Source: an uncultured Corynebacterium sp. (lineage in GTDB: Bacteria > Actinomycetota > Actinomycetes > Mycobacteriales > Mycobacteriaceae). From it: a stretch of 64,000 nucleotides of DNA. The first letter of the stretch is position 1. Each line of letters opens with the position of its first letter. The DNA lies in the NCBI GenBank assembly GCA_946223355.1, contig CAMIPB010000003.1:1-64000 (forward strand), in the 5' to 3' direction. Below the pieces are notes generated by a model. It was not told the DNA's origin and did not search any database. It worked only from the letters and a program-made list of their open reading frames with translations. The position numbers and the translations under genes are program-made. Below, one piece after another: positions 36,891 to 46,851 of the stretch.

Positions 36891-37607
36891 TTACGGGTTC
36901 TTCCATTGCCAATGGGCAACAAATCGGCCCACGCCCAATGAAGAATCATGCTCCCATACCTTACGATCTACATCTACCCCCTGGGAAACGAGGCGGCGGT
37001 CAAGTTCAACGAGTTGCTCCCACAAAGAGGGCTCTATGACACCAGCTTTTTGGAGAGATTCTTTTGTCCACGACCCAACAGGCTGGAAGCTTTCTCCTTG
37101 TTCTAAAAAATCTCGCATGTGCTCATGAATATCCTGTGCTCCTGACACGCTGGCCAAAGGCGCCTTTTCGTCCAAACCAGCTGAGCCGTCAACCACCACC
37201 ACGATTAGACCAGAACCAGGGATGCCAGGAAGCTGCTCTGTATACGCCGCAGATTCAGTACGTAAACCCAATTCAGGCACCCTGGAGCGTGCCAAGTCCA
37301 ACAAATAGCGGGCTATAAGTTCTGGTAGAAAACTCCCTGAATCAGACTCTTCAGTAGGCACACGGACGTCAGCTCCCCAAGCACTGAAAGAACCAGAATG
37401 TTCCGTGCGCCATCGTTCGGCTTTACTACCAACAATCGTGATATCGACAGCGGCATCGTCAGCATTCGCGTTCCTATCCAGTTCAGCTAAGACTTCAGTT
37501 AGTAAACGCACGCAGCTTTCTCGGATTAGACCTGATGGCCGATGTCTCGGGGCAAGCTCCGCGACCAACGATGGCGAGCCCGGAATACAAACGAGATGTG
37601 TTTTCAC
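36891..37607 (-). CDS. Conserved actinobacterial protein beside miaA (extradiol-dioxygenase-like fold)
   Basis: A 238-residue protein that starts LVCIPGSPSLVAELAPR, a pattern of proteins labelled class III extradiol dioxygenase subunit B-like in actinobacteria, conserved next to miaA and dapF (compare the mycobacterial gene before miaA). Other visible parts are DITIVGSKAERWRTEH and IVVVVDGSAGLDEKAP. The iron-binding His residues of true dioxygenases are not evident, so enzyme activity is doubtful. It precedes miaA by 26 bp on the same strand, giving a three-gene unit with miaA-dapF. Confidence 0.6.
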   Translation of the reverse strand: MKTHLVCIPGSPSLVAELAPRHRPSGLIRESCVRLLTEVLAELDRNANADDAAVDITIVGSKAERWRTEHSGSFSAWGADVRVPTEESDSGSFLPELIARYLLDLARSRVPELGLRTESAAYTEQLPGIPGSGLIVVVVDGSAGLDEKAPLASVSGAQDIHEHMRDFLEQGESFQPVGSWTKESLQKAGVIEPSLWEQLVELDRRLVSQGVDVDRKVWEHDSSLGVGRFVAHWQWKNP

Positions 37608-37791
37608 ACCCCCGACTTTAGCCCCTCGTCGTTGCTAACTAACGCAACTGCCATTGGGGCCACACAAATTGCGGGTACATGCTGACACTGCCACCGTATT
37701 GCCGGTAATGTAATAAGCACCGATTTTTCTCGGATAGACCATGTAGTGGAGGCAGCCGTGACGCGCGGCGCAGACTGGAAAAGGAATCAAT

Positions 37792-39141
37792 ATGACTGAA
37801 GGCACTGGCAAACCAACTCCAGGCACTATGCCTAAACCCGGCCCAAAGCCAGGACCACGTCCCGGAGCAGGGACAGCCAAAGCTCGTCCAGCTGCAATCC
37901 CTGTACCAGTCGCAGCTCCTCCGAAAAATGATCCATCCAAGTTCGGCCGTATCGAAGAAGACGGCACTGTAGTCTTGGTTACCTCTACAGGTGAGCGCAC
38001 CATCGGAAACTGGCAAGCAGGCACGAAGGAAGAAGGCCTGGCGCACTTCGGTAAACGCTTTGATGACTTGGCCACTGAGGTCGAAGTACTGGAAGCTCGT
38101 CTCAAAGCACATCCGGAAGAAGCAGCAAAAATCACACTCGCTGCACAGGAGATCCGCACGACCTTGCCTGAGGCAACAGTGCTGGGTGACGTGGAAGGAT
38201 TAGATTCCCGCCTCGACGACATCATTGACAACTCGTTGAGCACCGGTGCGGAAGTTGCAGAAAATAGAGCTCGCGAACGCGAAGAAGCACTCGCAGCGAA
38301 GGAAAAGCTTGCTGCTGAAGCCGAAGAACTTGCCGAGAACTCCACCGACTGGAAGAAGGCCGGAGACCGCATTCGCGCCATCTTGGACGAGTGGCGTGCC
38401 ATTAAGGGACTTGACCGTGCAACCGATGACAAGCTGTGGAAGCGATACTCCCGTGCACGTGATGCCTTCAACCGTCGTCGCGGCGCTCACTTCGCGGAAT
38501 TGGACAAGCAACGCGCTACAGCACGCAAAAAGAAAGAAGAATTGATAGAGCGAGCAGAAGCCCTCCAAGATTCAACCGACTGGAAGGAAACCGGCCGCGC
38601 GTACAAGGATTTGATGGCTGAGTGGAAGGCTGCAGGACGCGCCCCACGCGACGTTGATGACAAGCTTTGGGCACGCTTCCGCGCAGCACAGGATCACTTC
38701 TTTGGCGCTCGAGACGCTGAAAATGACGCCCGCGACAAGGAATTTGCAGACAATGCAGCGGCTAAGGACGCACTCATCGCTGAGTATGACTCGCAGATTA
38801 AGCCTGAAGATGGAATTGAACAGGCAAAGTCTAAGCTCCGAGAGCTGCAGGAAAAGTGGGAGCAAATCGGGTTTGTACCACGCAATCAGATTCGAACCTA
38901 TGAGGAAAAGATCGCAACCCTCGAGGCACGTGTAGCTCAAGCCGAGGAGGATCAATGGCGCCGCACAGACCCTGAAGCTCAGGCACGAGTTGCCCAGTTC
39001 CAGGCCAAGGTAGATGACTTTACTGCCCAGGCTGAAGAAGCTGAGAAGAAGGGCAACGCCAAAAAAGCGGAATCCTTGCGTGCACAAGCCGCGCAGTGGC
39101 AAGAATGGGCTGATACTGCTAAGGCAGCAATTGACGGATAG
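37792..39141 (+). CDS. DUF349 repeat protein
   Basis: A 449-residue protein. Residues 1-45 are Pro/Gly/Ala-rich (TPGTMPKPGPKPGPRPGAG). The rest is almost all helix with several DUF349 repeats marked by W-K and D-D-K-L-W: STDWKKAGDRIRAILDEWRA, ATDDKLWKRYSRARDAFNRR, DSTDWKETGRAYKDLMAEWK and DVDDKLWARFRAAQDHFF. Long coiled-coils follow. The family is widespread but has no firm function. AAAAGGAATCAAT precedes the ATG. The GNAT gene begins 16 bp later. Confidence 0.85.
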   Translation: MTEGTGKPTPGTMPKPGPKPGPRPGAGTAKARPAAIPVPVAAPPKNDPSKFGRIEEDGTVVLVTSTGERTIGNWQAGTKEEGLAHFGKRFDDLATEVEVLEARLKAHPEEAAKITLAAQEIRTTLPEATVLGDVEGLDSRLDDIIDNSLSTGAEVAENRAREREEALAAKEKLAAEAEELAENSTDWKKAGDRIRAILDEWRAIKGLDRATDDKLWKRYSRARDAFNRRRGAHFAELDKQRATARKKKEELIERAEALQDSTDWKETGRAYKDLMAEWKAAGRAPRDVDDKLWARFRAAQDHFFGARDAENDARDKEFADNAAAKDALIAEYDSQIKPEDGIEQAKSKLRELQEKWEQIGFVPRNQIRTYEEKIATLEARVAQAEEDQWRRTDPEAQARVAQFQAKVDDFTAQAEEAEKKGNAKKAESLRAQAAQWQEWADTAKAAIDG

Positions 39142-39156
39142 GTCTTTGTTAACTAA

Positions 39157-40302
39157 ATGCCTTTAGTCCAATTTGATCGGCCGGTTCCAGCTCCTACTTC
39201 CGAGTTGCAGCCGGCCGATGCTCTTCGAACCTTCGTGTTCATGGCCAATCTCGCCGCGCAGGAAGCCTCCGGAGATCCCGCGGCGTCCACGTCTATTCAG
39301 CGTGTTCTAGTACGCATGAAAGGTTCAAGTGAATCAGATACTGTTCTTCTCGGGCTTGCTGACTCTGCTCCACCGTTAGCGGAGCTATCTCCCGTGGGGC
39401 TACCATTAGTTCCCTCAAGTGCACACGACCACGAGCCAGAATTAAGCTATCGCGGTTTCGTTCACGTTGGTTTTAACCTTCAGGAGGAACGCCACATAGC
39501 CGAATGCGAATGCGTTCTTGACGTTGAATTGCTCCCCTTGCCCGGTGAACCCTTTTCTGCCGAAGGTGAATCCACTACTCACGAGTTGTACGAAGCAGCA
39601 GAATGGCTCGGGGCGCAGCAAGGGCGAAGCATAATGCAGACCGGCCTGCTGCATAGTTCCGAGTTAACTCCTGAGGAAGATCCGCAATCCGCGCTGCTAT
39701 TAAAACGCGGATACGTCCGCAAACTTGCGGAAACGCAGGTAGTCCATGACGTCAAACACGATAGTGCCCAAATTCGGAATTTTGGTACTGCCAGGCTTCG
39801 CTTCACCATCGCTGAAGACTATGACATCCCAAATGAGCTTGTCGACGGCGTGCTGGAGTTGCTCACAGTAGCCAGTGAAGACGCGCCGCGTGATGAGTTG
39901 TCCTTCGAAAAGATATCGTGGACACGAAAACGGCTCACCGAAGCTGCAGCACGGCAAAGGGATAGGAACGCGCACACGATTCTCGTTATCGCTTCAATTG
40001 ACAGCGTTGTTGTCTGTTTGGCAGAACTATCGCGCCATGCTGGTTCAAACCCCGAGGTTGCCGAATGGTCGTTGATTGTTACTGGGCGCGAACATCGCAA
40101 GAACGGCATAGCTTCCGCCACCCAGGATGTCGCTATGCGCGAACTTACCGAACGCTGGCCAGACGTTCAGCGCATATACGCCAACCACGTCACTAGTGAT
40201 AAAGCTATTACGTCATTGCTCTCACGCTACGGCGCTCGCGTTTTGTCTCATTCAACAGTGTGGGAAAAACCGCTGACTCCCCCTCGACTGAGTCAGAGGT
40301 GA
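39157..40302 (+). CDS. GNAT-family N-acetyltransferase
   Basis: A 381-residue protein with two GNAT-like halves. The C-terminal half has the acetyl-CoA loop region WSLIVTGREHRKNGIASATQ followed by VAMRELTERWPDVQRIYANH and SLLSRYGARVLSHS. The N-terminal half (FVHVGFNLQEERHIAECECV) looks like a degenerate second GNAT fold. The substrate is unknown. It overlaps the converging membrane gene by 10 bp and likely shares a transcript with the DUF349 gene. Confidence 0.7.
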   Translation: MPLVQFDRPVPAPTSELQPADALRTFVFMANLAAQEASGDPAASTSIQRVLVRMKGSSESDTVLLGLADSAPPLAELSPVGLPLVPSSAHDHEPELSYRGFVHVGFNLQEERHIAECECVLDVELLPLPGEPFSAEGESTTHELYEAAEWLGAQQGRSIMQTGLLHSSELTPEEDPQSALLLKRGYVRKLAETQVVHDVKHDSAQIRNFGTARLRFTIAEDYDIPNELVDGVLELLTVASEDAPRDELSFEKISWTRKRLTEAAARQRDRNAHTILVIASIDSVVVCLAELSRHAGSNPEVAEWSLIVTGREHRKNGIASATQDVAMRELTERWPDVQRIYANHVTSDKAITSLLSRYGARVLSHSTVWEKPLTPPRLSQR

Positions 40303-40916
40303 TCGTTGTGGCGGCGCGCGGCCTGACGCCTGCGATCGTCGACAAGCTCGATGTTTTGGCGCGCAGTGCTTTCATCGCGTGTTTGGCTCTGTAGCTGACC
40401 AACCGTGTCCAATTGTCCTGCTGCTTGGGCTCGTTCTTGTGCAACCGAACGCTGCTCGGGGCTGCGCCTTAACGCAACCGTAGAATAAGCGAGTGTTGCC
40501 AAACCTGCTGCCGCCACGCCGACGAACATTCCCACGCCAGCGGGATATTCCGAGGCGCCCCGCAGCCAGAAAGCGAAGATTGAGCCAAAAAACGCTACGG
40601 TTACCATCATCCAAGCTACTAATCCGAACGTGGCACGTTGAGTCAGAAGCAACAGCACCGTGAACACGCCGATGCCGAGTCCTAGTAAATCTGCAAAGAC
40701 TCGTTCCGTAATCGCAACCTGCGCTGCGTCCGCAGCAGGTTGGTGGAATACAACCTCCCAGCCTCGTGCTACGCCAGCGTGTGGCAGGAAAAGATACACC
40801 ACGAATAATAAGACACTAGCGATCAATGCCCAGCGTGCACCTCCAAGGTGCATCCTCTGCGCCGCTAGCATCTCGTTGCGGGCTAGAACCTGTTGTTCAT
40901 CTTTGTAAGAGCTCAC
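40293..40916 (-). CDS. Rv2732c-family membrane protein
   Basis: A 207-residue protein with four membrane segments (ALIASVLLFVVYLFLPHAG, FADLLGLGIGVFTVLLLL, FGLVAWMMVTVAFFGSIFAF, AGVGMFVGVAAAGLATLAYS), a conserved ARGWEVVF loop outside and a charged Arg/Gln tail. Its place directly after miaB matches the mycobacterial Rv2732c family, function unknown. The GTG at 40916 is chosen since AGGG lies 8 bases ahead; a GTG at 40925 is in frame. Confidence 0.75.
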   Translation of the reverse strand: MSSYKDEQQVLARNEMLAAQRMHLGGARWALIASVLLFVVYLFLPHAGVARGWEVVFHQPAADAAQVAITERVFADLLGLGIGVFTVLLLLTQRATFGLVAWMMVTVAFFGSIFAFWLRGASEYPAGVGMFVGVAAAGLATLAYSTVALRRSPEQRSVAQERAQAAGQLDTVGQLQSQTRDESTARQNIELVDDRRRQAARRHNDHL

Positions 40917-40954
40917 ACCTGCCACCCTACTTGAGCGCTAGAGCTTCCCTGTAA

Positions 40955-42544
40955 CTAACAACCGCAGGAAGAATCTTGTGCCACAGACGCGGGCTCTGGT
41001 GCACCAATCTTCGGTAGTCCCAGGCCGACACCAACTGGCGCAGTCGTTGGTGTTTGTCCAGCTTCAGACATATCACCTGCACGGGTGCGGCGATGCGTTA
41101 TCACGCCATCGTCAGCGATAAGGAAGAATGATCCAGAGTCGGTTACTTTAACTGTGACCACGTCACCAGGGCGAATATTCCCGTCTACGCTTCCGGCTAC
41201 TGCATCACTGTTTGCTGCGGCAGGATTGAAGTGAACCAAGCGTCCATCACGGGCACGGCCAGACATACGTTGGGTTTCTTCATTTTTGCGACCGCCCTGC
41301 GCCTGGACCAACAGCTCAACGGTTTCACCTACCAGTTTCGCGTTCTCTTCCGCGCTAATATCGTCTTGCAATGCAACAAGACGTTCGAAACGGTCCTGTA
41401 CCACGTGTTTTGGCACCTGATCATCCATCTCCGCAGCCGGAGTTCCTGGGCGCGGCGAATACTGAAATGTATACGCGGACGCAAAACGCGCCTTACGCAC
41501 CAAGTCCATGGTTTCTTGGAAGTCTTCTTCCGTCTCTCCGGGAAAGCCCACGATGATGTCGGTGGTGATGGCCGCGTGCGGAATCTTCGCCCGAACCTCA
41601 TCTAGAATTCCGAGGAACTTCTTAGTGCGGTATGACCTGCGCATGTCTTTGAGTACTTTGTCCGAGCCAGATTGCAAAGGCATGTGCAGTTGTGGACACA
41701 CGTTAGGCGTCTCTGCCATCGCATCAATGACACCGGAGGTAAATTCCGCCGGGTGCGGTGAAGTAAAACGCACACGCTCCAGCCCATCAATATCACCGCA
41801 TGCGCGCAGCAACTTAGAAAAGGCTGACTTGTCCCGTTCTAGTGATGGATCGGAAAAGTGTACGCCATATGAATTCACGTTTTGTCCCAGCAGCGTCACC
41901 TCAGAAACGCCCTGGTCCACGAGTGCCTGGACCTCAGCCAATATATCTCCTGGCCTACGGTCTTCTTCCTTACCTCGCAAAGAAGGCACAATACAGAACG
42001 TGCAGGTGTTATTACAGCCCACAGAGATTGATACCCAGCCGGCATAAGCTGATTCACGCTTGGCTGGCAACACCGATGGAAATTCTTCAAGCGCGTCAAC
42101 GATCTCGACCTGTGCTTCTTCGTTGTGACGTGCTCGCTCCAGCAAAGCTGGCAATGCACCCATATTGTGCGTGCCAAATACTGCATCTACCCACGGCGCT
42201 TTAGAGACCACGGTGTCTTTATCTTTTTGCGCGAGACAACCACCGACGGCAATCTGCATGCCAGGATGGTTTTCTTTCACTTTCCGCAAAGAACCCAATG
42301 TGCCATACAGACGTTTGTCTGCATTTTCTCGCACAGCGCAGGTGTTAAACACGATGAGGTCTGGGTCTTGGTCCTGAGCTGCAGCGACGTAGCCCGCGTC
42401 CTCCAACAATCCAGAAATACGTTCAGAATCGTGAACATTCATCTGGCAGCCGAAAGTGCGCACCTCATACGTCCGCCCTGCGCCTTTGCTAGTTACGGCG
42501 TCAACGTTGCTGATTGTTGGTTCTTTGCTAGTCACGTTGGCCAA
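40955..42544 (-). CDS. miaB: tRNA-2-methylthio-N6-dimethylallyladenosine synthase MiaB
   Basis: A 529-residue radical-SAM methylthiotransferase acting on the i6A37 made by MiaA. The three N-terminal cluster Cys are in [25 protein letters not shown] and GGCLAQKDK; the radical-SAM CxxxCxxC is in [21 protein letters not shown]-terminal TRAM domain follows ([20 protein letters not shown]). The tail after TRAM is longer than usual and ends in SCGC. The TTG start is supported by AGGGGGT about 9 bases upstream. Confidence 0.95.
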   Translation of the reverse strand: MANVTSKEPTISNVDAVTSKGAGRTYEVRTFGCQMNVHDSERISGLLEDAGYVAAAQDQDPDLIVFNTCAVRENADKRLYGTLGSLRKVKENHPGMQIAVGGCLAQKDKDTVVSKAPWVDAVFGTHNMGALPALLERARHNEEAQVEIVDALEEFPSVLPAKRESAYAGWVSISVGCNNTCTFCIVPSLRGKEEDRRPGDILAEVQALVDQGVSEVTLLGQNVNSYGVHFSDPSLERDKSAFSKLLRACGDIDGLERVRFTSPHPAEFTSGVIDAMAETPNVCPQLHMPLQSGSDKVLKDMRRSYRTKKFLGILDEVRAKIPHAAITTDIIVGFPGETEEDFQETMDLVRKARFASAYTFQYSPRPGTPAAEMDDQVPKHVVQDRFERLVALQDDISAEENAKLVGETVELLVQAQGGRKNEETQRMSGRARDGRLVHFNPAAANSDAVAGSVDGNIRPGDVVTVKVTDSGSFFLIADDGVITHRRTRAGDMSEAGQTPTTAPVGVGLGLPKIGAPEPASVAQDSSCGC

Positions 42545-42593
42545 TTCTAACTACCCCCTAGGGCAAGTCATAATCCCCGTTTGGGACTTGTAG

Positions 42594-43208
42594 TTAGAGA
42601 TCTTCTAATTCTTCGTAGCGGGCGTCAAGCACGTTTTTCGCAACACTCATGGACAATCCGGATGAAAAGCCGCGCCGAGCAAGCACCCCGATCACTTTAC
42701 GGAGATCTTTATCTCGCTGGCTTCTGTCCTGCGGTAAAACTTTGATAGTGCGAGCTTTCTTTTCGGCAAAGCGGTACGCGATGACTTCTTCAGATTCATC
42801 GGTGACTTGTTTTAATGCTTCTTGCCGATGACTTTGGGAAACTCCCTTGTCACGGAGCTCTTGGTCCAAGAACCGGGCTGATTTTCCGCGCCGTGCGTGG
42901 CGTTGACGCACCCACTCATGCGCGAAAGCTTGATCATCAACAAGGCCAACGCGGGTTAGCGAGTCAACAACGTCTTGGACGAGCTCTCGCGGGAAGTCGG
43001 CATTCAGAAGTCGAGTTTCGAGCTCGTGTGCTGAACGCGCACGCTGTTCAAGAAGCCCGAGAGCACGCCTGCGCACTTTCGCAATGTTTACTTCACGTTC
43101 TTCATCGAAAAAACTTCCAGTTTCACCTCGCGCTGCTTGCTCATTGTATTGTTCTAGCGCAGCACGCAGCCGTTCAACTTTGTTCGGGTCTGGTTGTTTA
43201 TTCTTCAT
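42594..43208 (-). CDS. recX: RecA regulator RecX
   Basis: A protein of about 204 residues made of three-helix repeats, modulating RecA filament growth. Seen: [40 protein letters not shown] and [12 protein letters not shown]. Start choice: the ATG at 43208 ([10 protein letters not shown]) gives an 11-bp overlap with recA; an ATG at 43217 is also possible. Overlap and order recA-recX are typical and couple RecX to RecA synthesis. Confidence 0.88.
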   Translation of the reverse strand: MKNKQPDPNKVERLRAALEQYNEQAARGETGSFFDEEREVNIAKVRRRALGLLEQRARSAHELETRLLNADFPRELVQDVVDSLTRVGLVDDQAFAHEWVRQRHARRGKSARFLDQELRDKGVSQSHRQEALKQVTDESEEVIAYRFAEKKARTIKVLPQDRSQRDKDLRKVIGVLARRGFSSGLSMSVAKNVLDARYEELEDL

Positions 43209-44340
43209 CCGAATCATCGAAGTCAACGTTTGGCACCATATCCACTGGATCATCTGTCAGCGGGTCAGCCGCACCCGGCACATCCATTGGGGTGCTCTCT
43301 TCTACGGCCGCATGTTCACCGATGCCCAACTTGGCAAAAATCTTTTGTTCGATCTCATTTGCCAAGTCTGGATTTTCCTTCAAAAAAGTACGCGCCTTTT
43401 CTTTACCCTGGCCAAGCTGGTCACCTTCATAAGTGAACCAAGATCCAGACTTCTTCACTAACCCATTTTCTACGCCCAGGTCAATGATGGAAGACTCGCG
43501 AGAAATTCCTTCGCCGTAAATGATGTCAAACTCAGCGATCTTAAACGGAGGAGAAACCTTATTCTTGACCACTTTAAGTTTGGTGCGGTTACCAATTGCG
43601 TCCTGACCGTCTTTCAGTGTTTGGATACGCCGAATATCGCAACGTACAGACGCGTAGAACTTGAGTGCCTTACCACCGGTGGTCGTTTCCGGCGAGCCGA
43701 ACATGACGCCAATTTTTTCACGCAATTGGTTAATGAAGATTGCGGTGGTGCCGGAGTTGTACAAAGCGCCTGTCATCTTGCGCAGGGCCTGGGACATCAA
43801 ACGAGCCTGCAAACCAACGTGACTATCGCCCATCTCACCTTCGATCTCTGCCTTTGGTGTCAAGGCGGCAACCGAGTCAACGACAATGATGTCAATAGCG
43901 CCGGAGCGGACAAGCATGTCAGCAATTTCAAGCGCCTGTTCGCCGGTATCCGGCTGAGAAACGAGCAAATTATCAGTATCTACACCGAGGAGGCGAGCGT
44001 ATTCCGGATCGAGTGCGTGCTCCGCGTCGATAAAGGCAGCAATTCCGCCATCTTTCTGTGCAGAGGCAATCGCGTGTAGTGCGACAGTGGTTTTACCGGA
44101 GGACTCTGGGCCGTAGATCTCCACAACTCGACCGCGAGGAAAGCCACCAATTCCAAGGGCAACGTCGATCGCAGTGTTACCCGAAGAAACGGCTTTGATA
44201 GGAGGTCGGTTGTCGTCGCCCAAACGCATTACGGCGCCTTTACCAAAATCTTTTTCAATCATCGCCATTGCGGCGTCCAGCGCCTTTTGACGGTCTCCAC
44301 CAGAGGTAGATGCTGATGCCGACTTCTTCTTAGGTGCCAT
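43198..44340 (-). CDS. recA: Recombinase RecA
   Basis: A 380-residue RecA. Walker A is [19 protein letters not shown], Walker B is [20 protein letters not shown], and the L2 and C-terminal parts include [20 protein letters not shown] and [14 protein letters not shown]. The last ~30 residues are very acidic, as usual. It forms filaments on single-stranded DNA, drives recombination and triggers LexA cleavage. The ATG at 44340 follows AAAGGAATGAAACAG. A SOS-box-like sequence lies about 180-200 bp upstream, giving a long leader. Confidence 0.97.
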   Translation of the reverse strand: MAPKKKSASASTSGGDRQKALDAAMAMIEKDFGKGAVMRLGDDNRPPIKAVSSGNTAIDVALGIGGFPRGRVVEIYGPESSGKTTVALHAIASAQKDGGIAAFIDAEHALDPEYARLLGVDTDNLLVSQPDTGEQALEIADMLVRSGAIDIIVVDSVAALTPKAEIEGEMGDSHVGLQARLMSQALRKMTGALYNSGTTAIFINQLREKIGVMFGSPETTTGGKALKFYASVRCDIRRIQTLKDGQDAIGNRTKLKVVKNKVSPPFKIAEFDIIYGEGISRESSIIDLGVENGLVKKSGSWFTYEGDQLGQGKEKARTFLKENPDLANEIEQKIFAKLGIGEHAAVEESTPMDVPGAADPLTDDPVDMVPNVDFDDSDEE

Positions 44341-44521
44341 CTGTTTCATTCCTTTTCATCTGAAGACTTGCTATAGATAGTTTTATTTAAAATGACTCTA
44401 CTTGGGTTCTCACTACACCCTTATTGTGTTGGACGCAGTTTGAGCTCAACAGGTTCCCTAGCGAGGGAAGCTTTGTTCCGATGATCACTTTAACTAATAG
44501 ATTGACATCAAAAAGCGCGAC

Positions 44522-44537
44522 ACACACAATTGTTCGA
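44522..44537 (-). promoter_or_regulatory. SOS-box-like LexA site before recA
   Basis: On the minus strand TCGAACAATTGTGTGT matches the left half TCGAACA of the corynebacterial LexA consensus fully and the right half in part. A second TCGAA copy adjoins upstream (TTCGAAAGTTCGAAC). recA is an SOS gene, so LexA control is expected. Confidence 0.6.
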
Positions 44538-44581
44538 ACTTTCGAATAATCACCTAGCTTAAAGCAGAGGGCAACAAGCAG

Positions 44582-44797
44582 CTAGAAACCCGGCCTATCC
44601 ACACCAAGTCGGCGCTCTTCCGGGATAGCGAGCTCGTCGCAAAGCGCAATCCACACGTCCCTTGGATGCTCCCCCTGTTCGATTAGATCGTTAGGTGTAC
44701 CTCCAAGTGAAGCGATGTGATGGGAATGCGCCAACCAGGCACCTTCAGTGGCCCCAAATTCATCTTCCATCAGTGTATGAAACTCTGTTAAGCGCAT
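44582..44797 (-). CDS. DUF3046 protein
   Basis: A 71-residue protein covering the whole DUF3046 domain: MRLTEFHTLMEDEFG, then SHHIASLGGTPNDLIEQGEH and PRDVWIALCDELAIPEER. Its function is unknown; it is conserved upstream of recA in actinobacteria, the same place as here. The ATG at 44797 is set by family start; the eight upstream residues in frame look spurious. Confidence 0.85.
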   Translation of the reverse strand: MRLTEFHTLMEDEFGATEGAWLAHSHHIASLGGTPNDLIEQGEHPRDVWIALCDELAIPEERRLGVDRPGF

Positions 44798-44918
44798 GGC
44801 CACCACATTACAACGCATCAAGACAAACCATTGGCGGGGTCACTATTTCACCAGCTTAAACGGTGTTCAAAAGTGTCCACTTGCAGTAAGTTCACCGAAT
44901 TCTATATGATTTAGCGCC

Positions 44919-45509
44919 ATGAAGAAGAACTCAGTTGCAACTGATATCGCATACATCGCAGTATTTACCGCTCTCATCATTGTCATGGCTTTTGTATCCA
45001 TCCCTGTTGGTACGGCTGGTGTCCCAATTGTCATGCAAAACGCAGTTATTATTCTTGCCGGATTGGTCTTGGGCGGCCGCCGCGGTTTTCTAACGGCAGC
45101 CCTCTTCCTTCTGCTTGGGCTAGTCGGACTCCCAGTACTTGCGGGTGGCCGTTCAGTCCTGCCCGCATTAGCCGGCCCAACCGTCGGTTATATCGTTGGA
45201 TATCTCATTTCCCCACTCATCGCAGGCCTTATCGCATATCGCAGCCCTCGAAGCAAGGTTGGCATGACCATCACTTTGGCTATTGCAGGCTTTGTAGGCC
45301 TTCTTGTTCAGTACACCTCCGGTGCAATTGGCCTCATGTTCCGCTCTGGACTCGACGTTTCGGCAGCCGCGGCTGCTCAAATTCCTTTCCTCCCTCTTGG
45401 CTCAATCAAGATTGTGTTAGCTGTAATCATCGCCCTTGCAGTTCACGCAGCCTTCCCGGATCTCATGGGCCGTTTAGGCAAGAAGAGAAAGCCTGTAACC
45501 GGTGCCTAA
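44919..45509 (+). CDS. bioY: Biotin transporter substrate-binding subunit BioY
   Basis: A 196-residue ECF S-component with six membrane segments. Typical BioY features: AYIAVFTALIIVMAFVSIPV, GVPIVMQNAVIILAGLVLGG, AALFLLLGLVGLPVLAGG and LAGPTVGYIVGYLISPLIAG. It captures biotin outside the cell. The stop overlaps bioM by 8 bp. Biotin uptake is important where the synthesis pathway is incomplete, as in known corynebacteria. Confidence 0.95.
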   Translation: MKKNSVATDIAYIAVFTALIIVMAFVSIPVGTAGVPIVMQNAVIILAGLVLGGRRGFLTAALFLLLGLVGLPVLAGGRSVLPALAGPTVGYIVGYLISPLIAGLIAYRSPRSKVGMTITLAIAGFVGLLVQYTSGAIGLMFRSGLDVSAAAAAQIPFLPLGSIKIVLAVIIALAVHAAFPDLMGRLGKKRKPVTGA

Positions 45510-46212
45510 GATTGAGTTTGTCAATGTCTCTGTCGCTTTTGATGAACAGCAGGTTCTCAACGGGATTAATCTAACCCTCAGTGAAAAAAGAATTGCTGTT
45601 ATCGGAGCAAATGGCGGCGGCAAATCTAGCCTGACACGTCTCATCAACGGATTGGGAGATCCCACAGAAGGCACTGTTCTTTTTGATGGACAAGACGTGG
45701 CCACTTATGGGAAAGAAATTCGCAAAAAGGTTGGTTTCGTCTTTTCAGATGCTGAAAACCAAATTGTGATGCCAAACGTTCGCGATGACATTGCGTTCTC
45801 CTTACGGCGTTTCAAGCTTCCCAAAGCAGAGCGCGAGGAACGTGTGGAAGCAGCCTTAGAACGCTTTGGACTGACCGACTTGGCCGACAATTCTCCGCAT
45901 ACGCTATCCGGTGGACAGAAACAGCTTCTTGCGCTTGCAGCGGTTTTGGTGATTGACCCGGTTCTCGTTATCGCCGATGAGCCCACAACTTTGCTTGATC
46001 TGCGCAACCGCGACCGCATTCGCGCGGAGTTCGCGGCGTTGGACCAGCAACTCATCGTTGTAACTCATGACCTTGACTTCATCAGAGATTTTGACAGGGT
46101 CATCTGCATTGACAACCACCAGATTGTGGCCGACGGCGACGCCGACGATGTCATCGATTTCTACGTCAACTTAATGCGTGGAAAAGACGCGTCTACAGGA
46201 ACCGAGTCATGA
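45502..46212 (+). CDS. bioM: Biotin ECF transporter ATPase BioM
   Basis: A 236-residue ABC ATPase. Walker A is VIGANGGGKSSLTRLI, the Q-loop area is VGFVFSDAENQIVMPNV (typical of EcfA proteins), the signature LSGGQKQLLALAAVL, Walker B LVIADEPTTLLDLRNR and the His switch IVVTHDLDF. It powers BioY through BioN. The GTG start lies inside the bioY end and the stop overlaps bioN (ATGA), so the three subunits are made together. Confidence 0.95.
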   Translation: MPKIEFVNVSVAFDEQQVLNGINLTLSEKRIAVIGANGGGKSSLTRLINGLGDPTEGTVLFDGQDVATYGKEIRKKVGFVFSDAENQIVMPNVRDDIAFSLRRFKLPKAEREERVEAALERFGLTDLADNSPHTLSGGQKQLLALAAVLVIDPVLVIADEPTTLLDLRNRDRIRAEFAALDQQLIVVTHDLDFIRDFDRVICIDNHQIVADGDADDVIDFYVNLMRGKDASTGTES

Positions 46213-46829
46213 TGGTGCCCAAGCAAGTTCCAATGGGCGTCTACGTGCCAGGCTCAAGCATCATCCACAGGTGCCCAGCTGGGTGGAAGCTTTTATTGCT
46301 ACTGCTGTTTATAATTTTAACCACGATACTTGCTCGGACGGTACCACTCGCTATCGGGGTCTTAACTCTGAGTGCGCTGGCTTTTCTATTGGCGCGCATC
46401 CCAATATCGATCACTTGGAATCAACTATGGCCACCCTTGCCAATTCTTATCCCGTTAGCAGCGTTTCAATGGTGGCAAAAGGATTTTGACGCGGCAGCGA
46501 TCATGTTCTTAACCGTTTATGCTTCAATCATCGCAGCAGTTTTGCTCACCCTTACCACTCCAGTCGCACAGATGATGGACGCCTTAGATAAAGCAATGGC
46601 TCCTCTGGCGCGTTTCGGAGTGCCTACGGAGAATATCAGCCTGGCGATGTCTTTGACTATCAGGTTATTGCCGCTGATGTTCGCCACGGTGGCAGAAGTA
46701 CTTGAAGCCAGAAAAGCCCGGGGTGCCGGAACATCCGTAGCGGCGTTCGGCACCCCGGTTATTATTCGTTCAATTCGCCGTGCGCGAGCTATGGGTGAAG
46801 CACTCCAAGCTCGGGGTGTGGGCGATTAA
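46209..46829 (+). CDS. bioN: Biotin ECF transporter transmembrane subunit BioN
   Basis: A 206-residue EcfT protein. Membrane segments include WKLLLLLLFIILTTILARTV, VLTLSALAFLLARIPI and AAIMFLTVYASIIAAVLLTL. The cytosolic coupling helices have the A-R-G motifs: VLEARKARGAGTS and AMGEALQARGVGD. It joins BioM to BioY. The last gene of the bioYMN operon; the end converges with the PspA-like gene. Confidence 0.93.
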   Translation: MMVPKQVPMGVYVPGSSIIHRCPAGWKLLLLLLFIILTTILARTVPLAIGVLTLSALAFLLARIPISITWNQLWPPLPILIPLAAFQWWQKDFDAAAIMFLTVYASIIAAVLLTLTTPVAQMMDALDKAMAPLARFGVPTENISLAMSLTIRLLPLMFATVAEVLEARKARGAGTSVAAFGTPVIIRSIRRARAMGEALQARGVGD

Positions 46830-46851
46830 ACTGCGCAAAGAAAGCAGTTAA

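Noticed and set aside
37635..38471. 278-codon Ser/Ala-rich ORF on the minus strand over the DUF349 gene start
   Set aside because: It is low-complexity, without ribosome-binding site, and opposite a gene with clear repeats.
44885..44900. TGAAC half of a BioQ-like operator before bioY
   Set aside because: Only one half (as GTTCA on the plus strand) is present; the GTTAC half at the right spacing is missing.
46831..46851. Short AACTGC/GCAGTT repeat between bioN and the PspA-like gene
   Set aside because: The stem has six pairs and no T-run; too weak to call a terminator.
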